DNA of 64,000 nucleotides from Chlorobaculum limnaeum. GTDB taxonomy: Bacteria > Bacteroidota > Chlorobiia > Chlorobiales > Chlorobiaceae. Position 1 is the stretch's first letter; each line of letters starts with the position of its first letter. The DNA lies in the NCBI RefSeq assembly GCF_001747405.1, contig NZ_CP017305.1, positions 1,940,001 to 2,004,000 on the forward strand, in the 5' to 3' direction. This document shows positions 7,308 through 15,755 of the stretch, piece after piece. The notes below the pieces were generated by a model. It worked only from the letters and a program-made list of their open reading frames with translations. It had not been told where the DNA came from and ran no database searches. The position numbers were made by a program, and so were the translations under genes.

Positions 7308-8363
7308 ATGAGTAACACGACAAAACAGCTCTCGTTCCTCGACCGCTACCTGACGCTCTGGATTTTCCTGGCGATGGGCGTCGGGGTGCTCTCCGGCTTT
7401 CTCTATCCGCAGATCGCCGGATTCTGGAACCGCTTCAACTCCGGCACGACGAACATTCCCATCGCCATCGGCCTCATCGTGATGATGTATCCGCCGCTCG
7501 CCAAGGTGAAGTACGAGGAGCTTGGCGACGTATTCCACAACACGAAGGTGCTGGGCCTGTCGCTCGTGCAGAACTGGGTGATAGGGCCGGTGCTCATGTT
7601 CGCGCTTGCCGTGCTGTTCCTTGCCGACATGCCACACTACATGGCGGGGCTGATCATGATCGGCCTGGCCCGCTGCATCGCGATGGTGATCGTCTGGAAC
7701 GAGCTGGCCAAGGGCGACACCGAGTACGCCGCTGGCCTCGTGGCCTTCAACTCGGTGTTTCAGGTGCTCTTCTTTTCGGTCTATGCCTGGGTGTTTCTGA
7801 CGGTACTGCCCGGCTGGCTCGGCTTGAGTTCGTTCCGCGTCGAGATCACCATCGCCGAAATCGCCTCGTCGGTCTTCATCTACCTCGGCATTCCCTTCAT
7901 CGCCGGATTCCTGACGCGCTTCGTCATGCTGCGGCTGAAGGGGCGCGAGTGGTACGAAACGGTTTTCGTGCCGCGCATCAGCCCGCTGACGCTGGTGGCG
8001 CTGCTCTTCACGATTGTGGTGATGTTCTCGCTCAAAGGTGAATACATTGTGAAAATTCCGATGGATGTGGTGCGTATCGCCATTCCGCTGCTACTTTATT
8101 TTGTCATCATGTTCCTCGTGTCGTTCTGGATGGGGCGCAAGATCGGCGCGGACTACTCTAAAACCGCCACGCTCTCCTTCACGGCGGCGAGCAACAACTT
8201 CGAGCTTGCCATCGCCGTGGCGGTCGCGGTCTTCGGCATCGACTCCGGCGAGGCCTTCGCCGCCGTCATCGGCCCGCTGGTGGAAGTGCCCGCGCTCATC
8301 GCGCTGGTGAACGTCGCGCTGTGGTTCAGGGAGAAGTGGTTCGGCGGCGTGAGCGAAGCCTGA
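7308..8363 (+). CDS. acr3: arsenite efflux permease, ACR3 family
   Basis: 351 residues, ten predicted membrane segments, the usual size of Acr3. Family motifs are [19 protein letters not shown] (about 121-139, with the essential Cys in the fourth segment) and [19 protein letters not shown] with the conserved Glu in the ninth segment. It catalyses proton-driven export of As(III) across the inner membrane. It starts 2 bp after arsC, so the two are almost certainly co-translated. Confidence 0.95.
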   Translation: MSNTTKQLSFLDRYLTLWIFLAMGVGVLSGFLYPQIAGFWNRFNSGTTNIPIAIGLIVMMYPPLAKVKYEELGDVFHNTKVLGLSLVQNWVIGPVLMFALAVLFLADMPHYMAGLIMIGLARCIAMVIVWNELAKGDTEYAAGLVAFNSVFQVLFFSVYAWVFLTVLPGWLGLSSFRVEITIAEIASSVFIYLGIPFIAGFLTRFVMLRLKGREWYETVFVPRISPLTLVALLFTIVVMFSLKGEYIVKIPMDVVRIAIPLLLYFVIMFLVSFWMGRKIGADYSKTATLSFTAASNNFELAIAVAVAVFGIDSGEAFAAVIGPLVEVPALIALVNVALWFREKWFGGVSEA

Positions 8364-8410
8364 CAAGGCCTGAATGTTTGCTTCGAGTTCAAACAAAAAC
8401 CTGTACGAAG

Positions 8411-8848
8411 ATGGAAAAAAAACAACATGTGCTCTTTCTCTGCACCGGGAACTCGGCGCGGAGCCAGATGGCCGAAGGGCTGCTCAGGGAGATGGCTGGC
8501 GACCGGTTCGTCGCCATGAGCGCCGGGCTGGAACCAAGAGAGGAGGTGCATCCGCTCGCGGTTGAAGTGATGCGGGAGGTCGGCATCGACATCGCCTCGC
8601 AGAAACCCAAGCCGGTGGACCTCTACCTCGGCAGGGTTCCCGTGCACTATCTCATCGTTGTCTGCGACAAGGCCCAGGCAAGCTGCCCGAGAATCTGGCC
8701 GGGCCTTCTCGATGGACGCCGTTTTTTCTGGCCTTTGCCGGATCCGGCCGATCAGAGCGGCACCAGAGAGGAGCAGCTTGCCGGCTTCAGGGCGGTGCGC
8801 GATGAACTGCGCGGACAATTGCAGGAGTGGGTTAAAAGTGTCGAGTGA
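8411..8848 (+). CDS. arsC: second arsenate reductase (LMW phosphatase type)
   Basis: 145 residues. The P-loop is CTGNSARSQ (C11, R17) and the relay cysteines are C85 and C92 in VVCDKAQASCP. It shares the overall plan of the first ArsC but is clearly diverged, and it has Ala where the first copy has the additional P-loop Cys. The ATG at 8411 is preceded by a weak CGAAG. Two reductases in one cluster may differ in electron donor. A phosphotyrosine phosphatase role cannot be fully excluded, but both relay cysteines favour arsenate reduction. Confidence 0.9.
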   Translation: MEKKQHVLFLCTGNSARSQMAEGLLREMAGDRFVAMSAGLEPREEVHPLAVEVMREVGIDIASQKPKPVDLYLGRVPVHYLIVVCDKAQASCPRIWPGLLDGRRFFWPLPDPADQSGTREEQLAGFRAVRDELRGQLQEWVKSVE

Positions 8849-8892
8849 TCTATCCCGTCCGCCGGAACTACTAAGTCCTTCTCCATAGCGAT

Positions 8893-9108
8893 TCAACCTG
8901 CCCGTCTGCCGACCGCGAGGCTGTAAAATCCGGCAACGTGATTGGTTGTATCTTCGCATGAAACATCGGTTTGAGCGCTGTTGGCTTTCTGATTGACCAG
9001 CGCGAATCGTTGCAGAAACTGGTTCAGCGCCAGGCTGCCGCAATCGAACACTGATACGTCGTGTGTGGAGGCGAGCTTCTGAACCTGGCTGAAACGGGCA
9101 TCCGTCAA
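8893..9108 (-). pseudogene. truncated TacT-type GNAT toxin
   Basis: The 71-residue frame begins at a TTG and reads like the N-terminus of TacT/AtaT acetyltransferase toxins: FDCGSLALNQFLQRFALVNQ and KANSAQTDVSC, then GFYSLAVG, where it breaks off. The acetyl-CoA-binding half is missing, so no active toxin can be made. The TTG overlaps the stop of the preceding frame (TTGA), as is usual for the tacA-tacT pair. Confidence 0.75.
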
Positions 9109-9290
9109 TCGAGTACTCCCGGCTCGGTCAGCAAAGCTTTCATCCGACTGTCGGGAGCGGACACCGGCCAGTCGAGCAGCTTCAACCTTCCGCTCGTGGA
9201 CTTGTAAGGAAACTCTTTGGTGTACTCGAAGATATTCAGGATCATCACGTACACATCGCAGTAAACCGGAAGTTCATCATACAATGCCAT
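9105..9290 (-). pseudogene. chimeric relic: N-terminus of bAvd joined to C-terminus of a TacA (DUF1778) antitoxin
   Basis: The 61-residue frame begins MALYDELPVYCDVYVMILNI with FEYTKEF, which resembles the start of the four-helix-bundle protein Avd of diversity-generating retroelements. From about residue 33 it changes to KLLDWPVSAPDSRMKALLTE, which looks like the C-terminal end of DUF1778 antitoxins, followed by the overlapping TacT relic. A deletion has apparently fused two unrelated genes. Both assignments rest on motif memory and should be checked by profile search. Confidence 0.55.
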
Positions 9291-9304
9291 AACTCGTCAG
9301 CCTC

Positions 9305-9329
9305 AGCAGGGGGCTCCCCCCCCCCTGCT
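9305..9329 (-). repeat. G/C-run hairpin downstream of the variable-protein gene
   Basis: AGCAGGGGG and CCCCCTGCT form a perfect 9-bp stem with a 7-nt C-rich loop, 35 bp beyond the stop codon of the DUF1566-type gene. Retroelement target genes often carry such a hairpin or cruciform just after the variable region; it could also serve as a simple terminator. Confidence 0.6.
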
Positions 9330-9363
9330 CCTCCCCTCAATAAATTGATGTATAGATGAATGG

Positions 9364-9822
9364 TTAAAAAGCCCGCACCGGACGAACACGGAAATTGTCG
9401 CTGCCCTTGCTGAAGTAGGTCTGGCCGCCATCGACGAAGTACTGGAGCCACGCGTAGTGGGCACTGACCTCCGTTGAACTCCAGTAGCTGTCGTCGGCAA
9501 ACCCTCCAACGACCCATTTGTGCTTATACAGCTCACTCAACTCCCATTTGCTCGGTAAATACCAGTCTGAGTAACCATTATGAACAAACCGCCCACAAGC
9601 CTCTTTCGCCTGTTGCCAATCATAGTTGTTGCCCGGCAAATCTCTGGTCGCGGCAACGAGACCGTGCCGACCTGACTCATCGACGTTGAACACAACGCCC
9701 CCGGCATAACGCTGCCCGATTTCGACGGCTTCCGCCTGAGACGGACGGGCTACTGCCGATAATAAAGCGAACACGATGAACACGTGTCGCCAATCGATTA
9801 CTGATTTAAAAGTATAACGCAT
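9364..9822 (-). CDS. secreted DUF1566/Lcl-type C-type-lectin-fold protein, possible retroelement target
   Basis: 152 residues. A signal peptide is visible at 1-31 (hydrophobic VFIVFALLSAVARPSQA). The rest is a DUF1566-like domain: QRYAGGVVFNVDESGRHGLV, then DWQQAKEACGRFV, YSDWYLPSKWELSELY and the terminal WSSTEVSAHYAWLQYFVDGG followed by FRVRPVRAF. This C-terminal layout is that of proteins diversified by retroelements, where the last 100-130 bp are the variable region. A hairpin lies just downstream and an avd fragment further on, but no reverse transcriptase or template repeat is present. The function, presumably ligand binding outside the cell, is inferred. Confidence 0.75.
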   Translation of the reverse strand: MRYTFKSVIDWRHVFIVFALLSAVARPSQAEAVEIGQRYAGGVVFNVDESGRHGLVAATRDLPGNNYDWQQAKEACGRFVHNGYSDWYLPSKWELSELYKHKWVVGGFADDSYWSSTEVSAHYAWLQYFVDGGQTYFSKGSDNFRVRPVRAF

Positions 9823-9860
9823 TGTTGATCTCGTTTTTCAGGTTTTTGGATGAGACCCAA

Positions 9861-9881
9861 GTGGCTACCGACAATAGCCAC
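9861..9881. terminator. hairpin near the ISL3 insertion
   Basis: GTGGCTA and TAGCCAC form a perfect 7-bp stem around a 7-nt loop. Before the IS inserted it would have been about 25 bp beyond the stop of the 96-residue secreted protein gene, so it may have been its terminator. Confidence 0.5.
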
Positions 9882-9909
9882 CTGCATCTCAAAAAATTAT
9901 ACTATTTCA

Positions 9910-11267
9910 GGTTCATCGTAAAATTTAATGGTAACGCTCGTCAGCAATTACGTCAACCGGTAATAGCCATGTTGAGCTTTCCACAGTAAAACAAAATCCT
10001 TATGCGGTAGCTGTGAAAGCTGTGGAACCCACGAGCCGATGCTTTGTACAACTGGATCTTGCTGTTCAGACCTTCGGAAACTGCGTTGGTCATTTCGTGC
10101 TCGAAATAGTTCAGGATGTTGTCGAGATGCCGCTTCAGCAGCTCTTTGACCTTGATCATGGGTTTCAACGCTAACTGGTCAACGCGTTCAGACCAGTAAT
10201 CGAAAAAGAAGCTTGCACTCTCTCGACAACCCAGCCGCCAGAACTCCCGAAACATGTTCTTCATCGACCAGGCTTTTCCGGTTTTCAGCTCACAGGCCAT
10301 CAATTGATCAAAGCTTGTCCGCTGGCTTTCCGTCATGTTCTCCGGATTGCGCAGCCAGGTGAATTTCGAGCCAATCAGAGTCCTGTCCCCTGCATGATGA
10401 AGTTGACGGGACTCTTGGCGACGAACCGTGTCGACCGCCTCGTTCAGATATTTGCTGATATGGAAACGGTCATGCACAATATCGGCCTGCGGCAGATGCT
10501 TTTTGGCAGCAATCGCGAAGGGTTTCCACATATCCATCGAGATCGATTTCACACCCTGGCGTTGCGATGCTTCAAAGCTGAGGAGTAGCGCTTCTGCTCC
10601 ATCGGTCGTTCGGCTCTGGACCACCTCAAGTACCCGGCCACCTTTCAGGTCGTTCAGGATCGTCACATACTGATGGCCTGCCCGGAAGCTCTTTTCATCA
10701 AGACCAAGATGAGCAATCGCCTCCTTATTCCGGCGGCTCAGGCCTCGCTTAACCGCACGGTTCATGATCTCGTTGGTTGCATGCCAGTTCAATCGCAAGA
10801 GCCTCGATGCCGACTGAATGCTTGAACACTCCTGAAGCAACTCGACAGCAAGCGCTTCAAACTTCAGGGTGTAGCGCGAATAGCGCGTTGCCCACGGAAC
10901 TTTAATTGTCTTGATCCTGTGCTCTTTGCACTCACACCGAGGCACCCTGGCTATCAGATGCGTCTCATACTCCATGGTATCCAGATGCCGCCACCGTTGT
11001 TCTGGCGCCAGGTCATAAATTCGTCCGGCCTTGCCGCATTCAGGGCATTCGACTTTGGGTCCGATATACTCCAGATGGATTTCTATCCGGGGGCCGGACA
11101 TCGACAGCCGGACATCCGACACCTTCCATGTTTCTGGTAATCCTAATAACTGCTGGTAATGGGCAATGAGGCTCGGCATACGTTGGGGTTAGTGTTTTGG
11201 CGTTCTTGGATAAATTACACCAAGCCACTCATTTTTACTACCAGCCCATTAAATTCTGCGAAGAGCC
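9910..11267 (-). mobile_element. ISL3-family insertion sequence (1358 bp)
   Basis: The right end, read inward, is GGCTCTTCGCAGAATTTAAT and the left end GGTTCATCGTAAAATTTAAT: imperfect 22-bp terminal inverted repeats (about 18 of 22 identical). The flanks are an exact 8-bp duplication, CTATTTCA, at 9902-9909 and 11268-11275. An 8-bp duplication and ends starting GGCTCTTCG are usual for ISL3. One intact transposase is inside. Confidence 0.93.
9953..11179 (-). CDS. ISL3-family transposase
   Basis: 408 residues, full length for the family. N-terminal zinc finger CPECGKAGRIYD near residues 47-58 and a second Cys pair in RVPRCECKEHRIK; an HTH region follows (SIQSASRLLRLNWHATNEIM). The DDE catalytic domain starts at IAHLGLDEKSFRAGHQYVTI, continues with SMDMWKPF and DIVHDRFHISKYLNEAVDTV, and ends with TNAVSEGLNSKIQLYKASAR, where the catalytic Glu is expected. 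No frameshift is seen, so the element may be active. Confidence 0.93.
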   Translation of the reverse strand: MPSLIAHYQQLLGLPETWKVSDVRLSMSGPRIEIHLEYIGPKVECPECGKAGRIYDLAPEQRWRHLDTMEYETHLIARVPRCECKEHRIKTIKVPWATRYSRYTLKFEALAVELLQECSSIQSASRLLRLNWHATNEIMNRAVKRGLSRRNKEAIAHLGLDEKSFRAGHQYVTILNDLKGGRVLEVVQSRTTDGAEALLLSFEASQRQGVKSISMDMWKPFAIAAKKHLPQADIVHDRFHISKYLNEAVDTVRRQESRQLHHAGDRTLIGSKFTWLRNPENMTESQRTSFDQLMACELKTGKAWSMKNMFREFWRLGCRESASFFFDYWSERVDQLALKPMIKVKELLKRHLDNILNYFEHEMTNAVSEGLNSKIQLYKASARGFHSFHSYRIRILFYCGKLNMAITG

Positions 11268-11558
11268 CTATTTCACAACGAACTCGACACTGGCTCCGTT
11301 TTTGCAAGAACCACGATCATCACCATCTATGTATATATTTGCAAGCGATCTATCACCGCTCCATCTCAAAGTAGCCTCTCCGTTCCCATTAGTATAAACG
11401 TTCTCTACCATTCCGCCCCATGAGATGTATCCTCCTATCTTAACACCGCTACGCGGCTCTCCACTTGGCCAGGTTGTCTTGACGTAACACTCACCTGCCT
11501 GTACAGCAGCAGGAAGGGCCATAGCGCTTAACAGAAAAAGTAATGTTGTTTTTTTCAT
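11268..11558 (-). CDS. small secreted protein of unknown function
   Basis: 96 residues. A signal peptide covers 1-21 (KKTTLLFLLSAMALPAAVQA). The mature part has a pair of Cys (C24, C84 in GSCKNGA) and short repeats of Gly and aromatic residues, suggesting a small beta-sheet domain (VKIGGYISWGGMVENVYTNG). The ISL3 element has inserted at the stop codon: the TAG lies inside the CTATTTCA duplication, so the protein is unchanged but its terminator is now separated. I recognise no family. Confidence 0.7.
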   Translation of the reverse strand: MKKTTLLFLLSAMALPAAVQAGECYVKTTWPSGEPRSGVKIGGYISWGGMVENVYTNGNGEATLRWSGDRSLANIYIDGDDRGSCKNGASVEFVVK

Positions 11559-11685
11559 CAGTATTCATTTTATGGTTAGATAAAATCTCATGCCCGGCAA
11601 GTACAAGAATGCTTTTAACTTGCAATTAAGCATAAAATTGCAAACAAATTTTTCATGCATTCTCCTTTTTTTGTTTCAAGGACGT

Positions 11686-12783
11686 TCACTTCATGATATC
11701 GGAATACTTGATCCATATTTCTTTACCCAGCGCATTCGACTTATAGGCGCTTACCGCCCGCTTCTCGTATTCGAGGTATTTTATCGAGACCGCGAACGGC
11801 ACATCCAGCGTAGCCGAACTTACCTGAACCAGTAGCGTTTCATTTTTGATATCGACCTGTTTCACTTTGCCTGTCAGAATGAACTTGTAGGTCACCCACA
11901 TGTTTTTTCTGAAAAACATGATCTGCATCACCTCATCCGTCTCGTACTGATAGGAGACTTTCCACTTCACATTATTGGCTACAAGGGCCTTCAATTCTGC
12001 GATTCTCTGTTCCTGAGCAATTTTATCCCTGACCGACTGGGAGTAGTATCCATCCGGATATTTCGTCAGGTATTTTTGCAACCCCATACGACCTCCTTTC
12101 TGCGCCAGCCCGTAGGCTGCGATCTCGTCGGCAACCTTCTTCGCCTCGGACGAAAACTTGCTGCCTTGCGACAGATAGCGAGCCAGAGGCTTGGAACTCG
12201 CCGCCGAATAGGCATCTTTTTTTGCCGTTTCAAACATCTCCGTTTCCCTGGCCTCAGCTTGGCTCACTGGAGAAAACTGAGCCATACTGCCGATCCCGTA
12301 AACTTCGATCTCCTGCCAGGCAATCCAAGATGGCGATGAAACCGATTTTACCATCATTTTCGATACGTTGTGCAGAGGAGGCAAAAACTCCTGCACCAGC
12401 GGCACCCCATCCGAAGTGTATTCTTCGATCCGAGCCACCATGCGATACGTACCCGTCGAATCGGCGGCATAGACTTCATGTGCCGTCCGGCCTGCAGGAG
12501 ATTGACCGGGAACTAATCGCATCTTCGTGATGATGTTCTTCTTTTTTTCGAGCTCGAACTCAACGCTTTGCGGCGCGTAATCCCCAGCATTCCAAGCACT
12601 GACGAGGCTACCATCCCCAATATTTTCAGCCCTCGTACCAGCATAGGTATTTGACGCGACCATATTAGTTAACCCGATCCGCTCATCACTCTTTGCTGAC
12701 TCATCGACAGCCAGTCCGACACGAACACCAACCCCACTACTCAACCATACCGCAAGCATGATCCCCTTCAGATTTCTTATCAT
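11686..12783 (-). CDS. secreted discoidin-like (F5/8 type C) domain protein
   Basis: 365 residues from the ATG at 12783. A signal peptide or anchor is at 1-25 (hydrophobic IMLAVWLSSGVGVRVGLAV). Residues 35-160 resemble the discoidin-like NADase-associated domain: ASNTYAGTRAENIGDGSLVS, WNAGDYAPQSVEFELEKKKN and IAWQEIEVYG. The C-terminal half (about 190-365) is unrecognised and rich in Lys and aromatic residues. The inverted IS copy ends one base before the start codon, so the native promoter and ribosome-binding site have been removed and expression, if any, starts within the IS. A longer frame that begins inside the IS is an artefact. Confidence 0.7.
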   Translation of the reverse strand: MIRNLKGIMLAVWLSSGVGVRVGLAVDESAKSDERIGLTNMVASNTYAGTRAENIGDGSLVSAWNAGDYAPQSVEFELEKKKNIITKMRLVPGQSPAGRTAHEVYAADSTGTYRMVARIEEYTSDGVPLVQEFLPPLHNVSKMMVKSVSSPSWIAWQEIEVYGIGSMAQFSPVSQAEARETEMFETAKKDAYSAASSKPLARYLSQGSKFSSEAKKVADEIAAYGLAQKGGRMGLQKYLTKYPDGYYSQSVRDKIAQEQRIAELKALVANNVKWKVSYQYETDEVMQIMFFRKNMWVTYKFILTGKVKQVDIKNETLLVQVSSATLDVPFAVSIKYLEYEKRAVSAYKSNALGKEIWIKYSDIMK

Positions 12784-12784
12784 A

Positions 12785-14407
12785 GGGTTTGCTGAAGAAT
12801 TCAAGCCATCGCCCCGCGGCACTCAATCGCCGCTCGGGGAGGTGACCACGCGAACAAATTTCTGATTACATCAAGCTCCAAAAGGAGCCATTCAAACAGG
12901 CGCAAAAAAGGAGCGGCGAGCAGCCGGTCCAAGTTCATCACGAGGAACGTGATCGAGACCACACTCAGACTGCTCTCGGCAAGCCTCGCCATTACCCGGC
13001 CCAGCCCGTATCGGCGCTTCGCCTTACCGAACATGCCTTCGACGGCATTCCGGACTCCTTCGTCTTCCCTGATCTGCCGCCGGCGGGCCCGGTTCTTCTC
13101 AACATCCTTCGGGGGCCGACCGAGCGGCACGCCGCTCAGCCGGATTCCTCGTGCCTTGCACCACATCCGGTTGGCCAGCGTCCGGTAGATCTTGTCGGCA
13201 TGGACTGATTCGGGATAGTGCCCGTAGCGCTCGCGATATCGCTCGATATCCCGCACCAGGTCGCAGCCTTCGTTGTAGGCGTTCCAGCTCATCCGTTCCG
13301 GCAGGCTGATGCCGTCGACGACGCTGATGGAGAGCTTCATGCCGAACTCCGTCCTGGCTGCGGCCTTGCCCCGTACGATCGGCCTGACATGGGGCTGGCT
13401 GATGCTGACGATTCGATCGCTGATGCTCTTCCTGTCACTCTTGTACATTTCCTGTTGCTGCCGATACAGCTCATCGATCACCAGCAGGTCGCGATACCGC
13501 GCTGTCGAGAGGACGGTCAGCGGTACAGCGGCGCTGAGCGCTTCGATATGCTTCAGGTTTCGACCGATGTACTGCAACTGCTGGCGAATGGCTCGACGAA
13601 GCGCTTTTTTCGACAGGTTCCGCTTCATGATTGCCGAGAGAAACGCTTTCCTGGCCTTCTTGCGATACGTCCTCGGCTTGCCCAACTCCTGCGGAGCATT
13701 GGCACACAACTGGTCGATGATTTTCTCGGTCTTTTCCCGTGCTTCGTTGAGCAGACCAATATCCGTCGGATAGGCGATGTCTGCCGGTGCGCAGGTGGCA
13801 TCAACGATGAGTTTGCCCTTGTTGCCGGAACCACCGTCTCCGTCGTCATTCTGGTTCCTTTCCTCAGCCTTCCTGCGCTCTTCAGCCAGATGGCGTTGCA
13901 GGAGTTCCTCCTGCAACGCGGCCAGATCGGTATGCTTCAGCCGCTTCCGAAAGTGGGTCAGCATCGAGGCATCGAAGGGCGCTGCATGCTGGTACGTTTC
14001 AAGACCGATAAAGAACTGGAGATACGGGTTCTCCTTGATCTGTTCGACCGTCTCGATATCCGAAAGGCCGAGCTTCTCCTTGATAATCAAGGACCCCAGC
14101 GCCATGCGAACCGTCAGTGCAGGAGCGCCCCGTTTCGACATGAAGTTTTTGGCATACATCGTCTCGGCGACGTGCCAGGGAATTACGTCGGCGAGCTTCA
14201 CCCACCGGTTTTCCGGATCGAGTTTACCACCAAACGGCAGATGGAAATTTTCGAACGTGAGCTGCTGAAACTTCGGCTGGTACATGAATCGGCGGTATCG
14301 AGGTGCAGGGTTTTTGGGGCTTTTTCAGGCTTTTCCTTGCATTCAAGATACAAAAATACCGCTTAATTCATTACCATAAAACAATTTAACCATTATTCAG
14401 CAGACCC
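12785..14407 (-). mobile_element. IS of the IS5/IS1182 type, copy 2 (1623 bp, inverted)
   Basis: Same length, ends (GGGTTTGCTGAA outermost on the left, TTCAGCAGACCC on the right) and transposase as copy 1, in opposite orientation. The flanks ATCATA (left) and GATTTA (right) do not match, so there is no target duplication. This points to a rearrangement or deletion involving this copy after it inserted. Confidence 0.93.
12801..14285 (-). CDS. IS transposase, identical to copy 1
   Basis: 494 residues, identical in translation to the transposase at 861-2345, including DUF772 and the acidic catalytic positions. It has no frameshift. It reads toward the discoidin-like gene, whose start codon lies just outside the element, so transcription from the IS could run into that gene. 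Confidence 0.92.
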   Translation of the reverse strand: MYQPKFQQLTFENFHLPFGGKLDPENRWVKLADVIPWHVAETMYAKNFMSKRGAPALTVRMALGSLIIKEKLGLSDIETVEQIKENPYLQFFIGLETYQHAAPFDASMLTHFRKRLKHTDLAALQEELLQRHLAEERRKAEERNQNDDGDGGSGNKGKLIVDATCAPADIAYPTDIGLLNEAREKTEKIIDQLCANAPQELGKPRTYRKKARKAFLSAIMKRNLSKKALRRAIRQQLQYIGRNLKHIEALSAAVPLTVLSTARYRDLLVIDELYRQQQEMYKSDRKSISDRIVSISQPHVRPIVRGKAAARTEFGMKLSISVVDGISLPERMSWNAYNEGCDLVRDIERYRERYGHYPESVHADKIYRTLANRMWCKARGIRLSGVPLGRPPKDVEKNRARRRQIREDEGVRNAVEGMFGKAKRRYGLGRVMARLAESSLSVVSITFLVMNLDRLLAAPFLRLFEWLLLELDVIRNLFAWSPPRAAIECRGAMA

Positions 14408-14825
14408 GATTTATTGTTGCCAGAGTAATAATTCTGGCCGCTTATACAGATCAATCTAATCCGGCAATACACACAGCGTGACGCAAAAAACGCTTCGCGC
14501 AAGATCGAAGCACGTATCATCATTTCCATCACTCATGTTGCATCAGGTCTGTTCTGCTCATTCGGCAATCCGTCTCGGGAGGGGTACTGCATAAGCTCGA
14601 CGGCGAAGCTCACATACCATATGTACGAAGAATCGCGGTAATTATCAAGTCCCCGCGCTTAAAATGCCGCTCCTAAATCCCCCACTCACGCTCATAACCA
14701 GCCGACCATCGCCGTAAGCCGAAATCCATCGTAAGCTCTATGCATTCCGTAAGTTACTGCCGGCAAGAGCATGAGCGGCTTTTCGCGACTACTGTTCGCA
14801 TACGTCGAAGCGGCCTGCTATTTCA
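14408..14825. other. intergenic region right of IS copy 2
   Basis: 418 bp without a supported gene. The first 40 bp (ATTGTTGCCAGAG, AATAATTCTGG, CTTATACAGATCA) resemble the end of the dispersed repeat seen at 30757-30800, so the IS probably inserted in or next to such a repeat. Nothing else was recognised. Confidence 0.5.
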
Positions 14826-15755
14826 TCACGTCAGCGACGCTTTCAGACGTTGCGCGGCTTCGGCTATGCGGCGGCGTTCGGGTTCGCCGAAGCGCTGGAA
14901 CGGCTCGGCCATGAAGTCACTGCACAGGCCGAGGCTGCCGAGGGCGCATTTCAGGCCCTTTATGACGCTGGAGGCTCCGTGGCCGGCTTCGTAGATGAGG
15001 CGGCACACCTCCATCACCTCGCCGTGCAGCTCAACGGTGCGGCGCAGGTCGCCCGCCACGGCGGCGTGGTAGAGCGCGACGTAGAGCTTCGGAAACAGAT
15101 TCGCCCCCGCGCAGACGCCGCCGTGCGCGCCCGTCAGCACGGACTCGGCGAGCAGTTGTTCGGGGCCGATGAACAGGCTGGCATGAGGAAAGTCCGCGAA
15201 CAGCGCCCGGATTTTCTGGAAATAGCACATGTCGCCGGAGCTGTCCTTCAACCCCGCGATGCCCGGCATCGTCATGGCCTGCCTGACCGTCTCTGGCGCG
15301 AAAACCGGAGGCCGGTAAGGCATGTTGTAGAGGAAGAGCGGAAGCGGAAGCTGCGGCGCGAGACGCTCCAGATAGCCGAGCAGCTCGTCCTGCGTGGCGG
15401 GAAAGTAATAGGGCGGAGCGAGCACGAGCGCGTCGGCGCCGCAGCGGTGCGCCGTCTCGGCGATGGCGAGCGACTCCGTGATCGCCGTTTCGCTGATGCC
15501 CACCAGCACCGGCACCCGCCTGGAGACGCTGCCGCAAACCCGCCGCACAAGCTCGTGCTTGAGCGACGCGCCGAGGCCCGGAGCTTCGCCGGTCGTGCCG
15601 AGGATGAACAGGCCGTGCACGCCGCCGCCGATCACGTGCTCCGTCAACCGCTCCAGCCCCGGCAGATCGAGCGTCGAGTGGTCGGCGAGAGGGGTGACGA
15701 GCGGCGGTATGATGCCTCTCAACGGAGCTCCCGGAGCTTCACTGACATGGTGCAT
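14826..15755 (-). CDS. DapA-family aldolase (dihydrodipicolinate synthase / N-acetylneuraminate lyase superfamily)
   Basis: 309 residues forming a TIM barrel. Family landmarks are GTTGE (53-57), the catalytic Tyr in LYNMPYRPP (Y143) and the Schiff-base Lys in AGLKDSSGD (K170). The pyruvate-binding residues support a pyruvate-dependent aldolase. The sequence differs from housekeeping DapA (GGAHG instead of the usual G-G-GVIS stretch; no lysine genes nearby), so the acceptor substrate is open: a sugar acid or related aldehyde is possible. It stands alone, convergent with nothing obvious. Confidence 0.85.
   Translation of the reverse strand: MHHVSEAPGAPLRGIIPPLVTPLADHSTLDLPGLERLTEHVIGGGVHGLFILGTTGEAPGLGASLKHELVRRVCGSVSRRVPVLVGISETAITESLAIAETAHRCGADALVLAPPYYFPATQDELLGYLERLAPQLPLPLFLYNMPYRPPVFAPETVRQAMTMPGIAGLKDSSGDMCYFQKIRALFADFPHASLFIGPEQLLAESVLTGAHGGVCAGANLFPKLYVALYHAAVAGDLRRTVELHGEVMEVCRLIYEAGHGASSVIKGLKCALGSLGLCSDFMAEPFQRFGEPERRRIAEAAQRLKASLT

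Noticed and set aside
9364-9822. Sulfatase-modifying (FGE) enzyme
   Set aside because: The catalytic Cys residues of FGE are missing; the DUF1566/Lcl pattern fits better.
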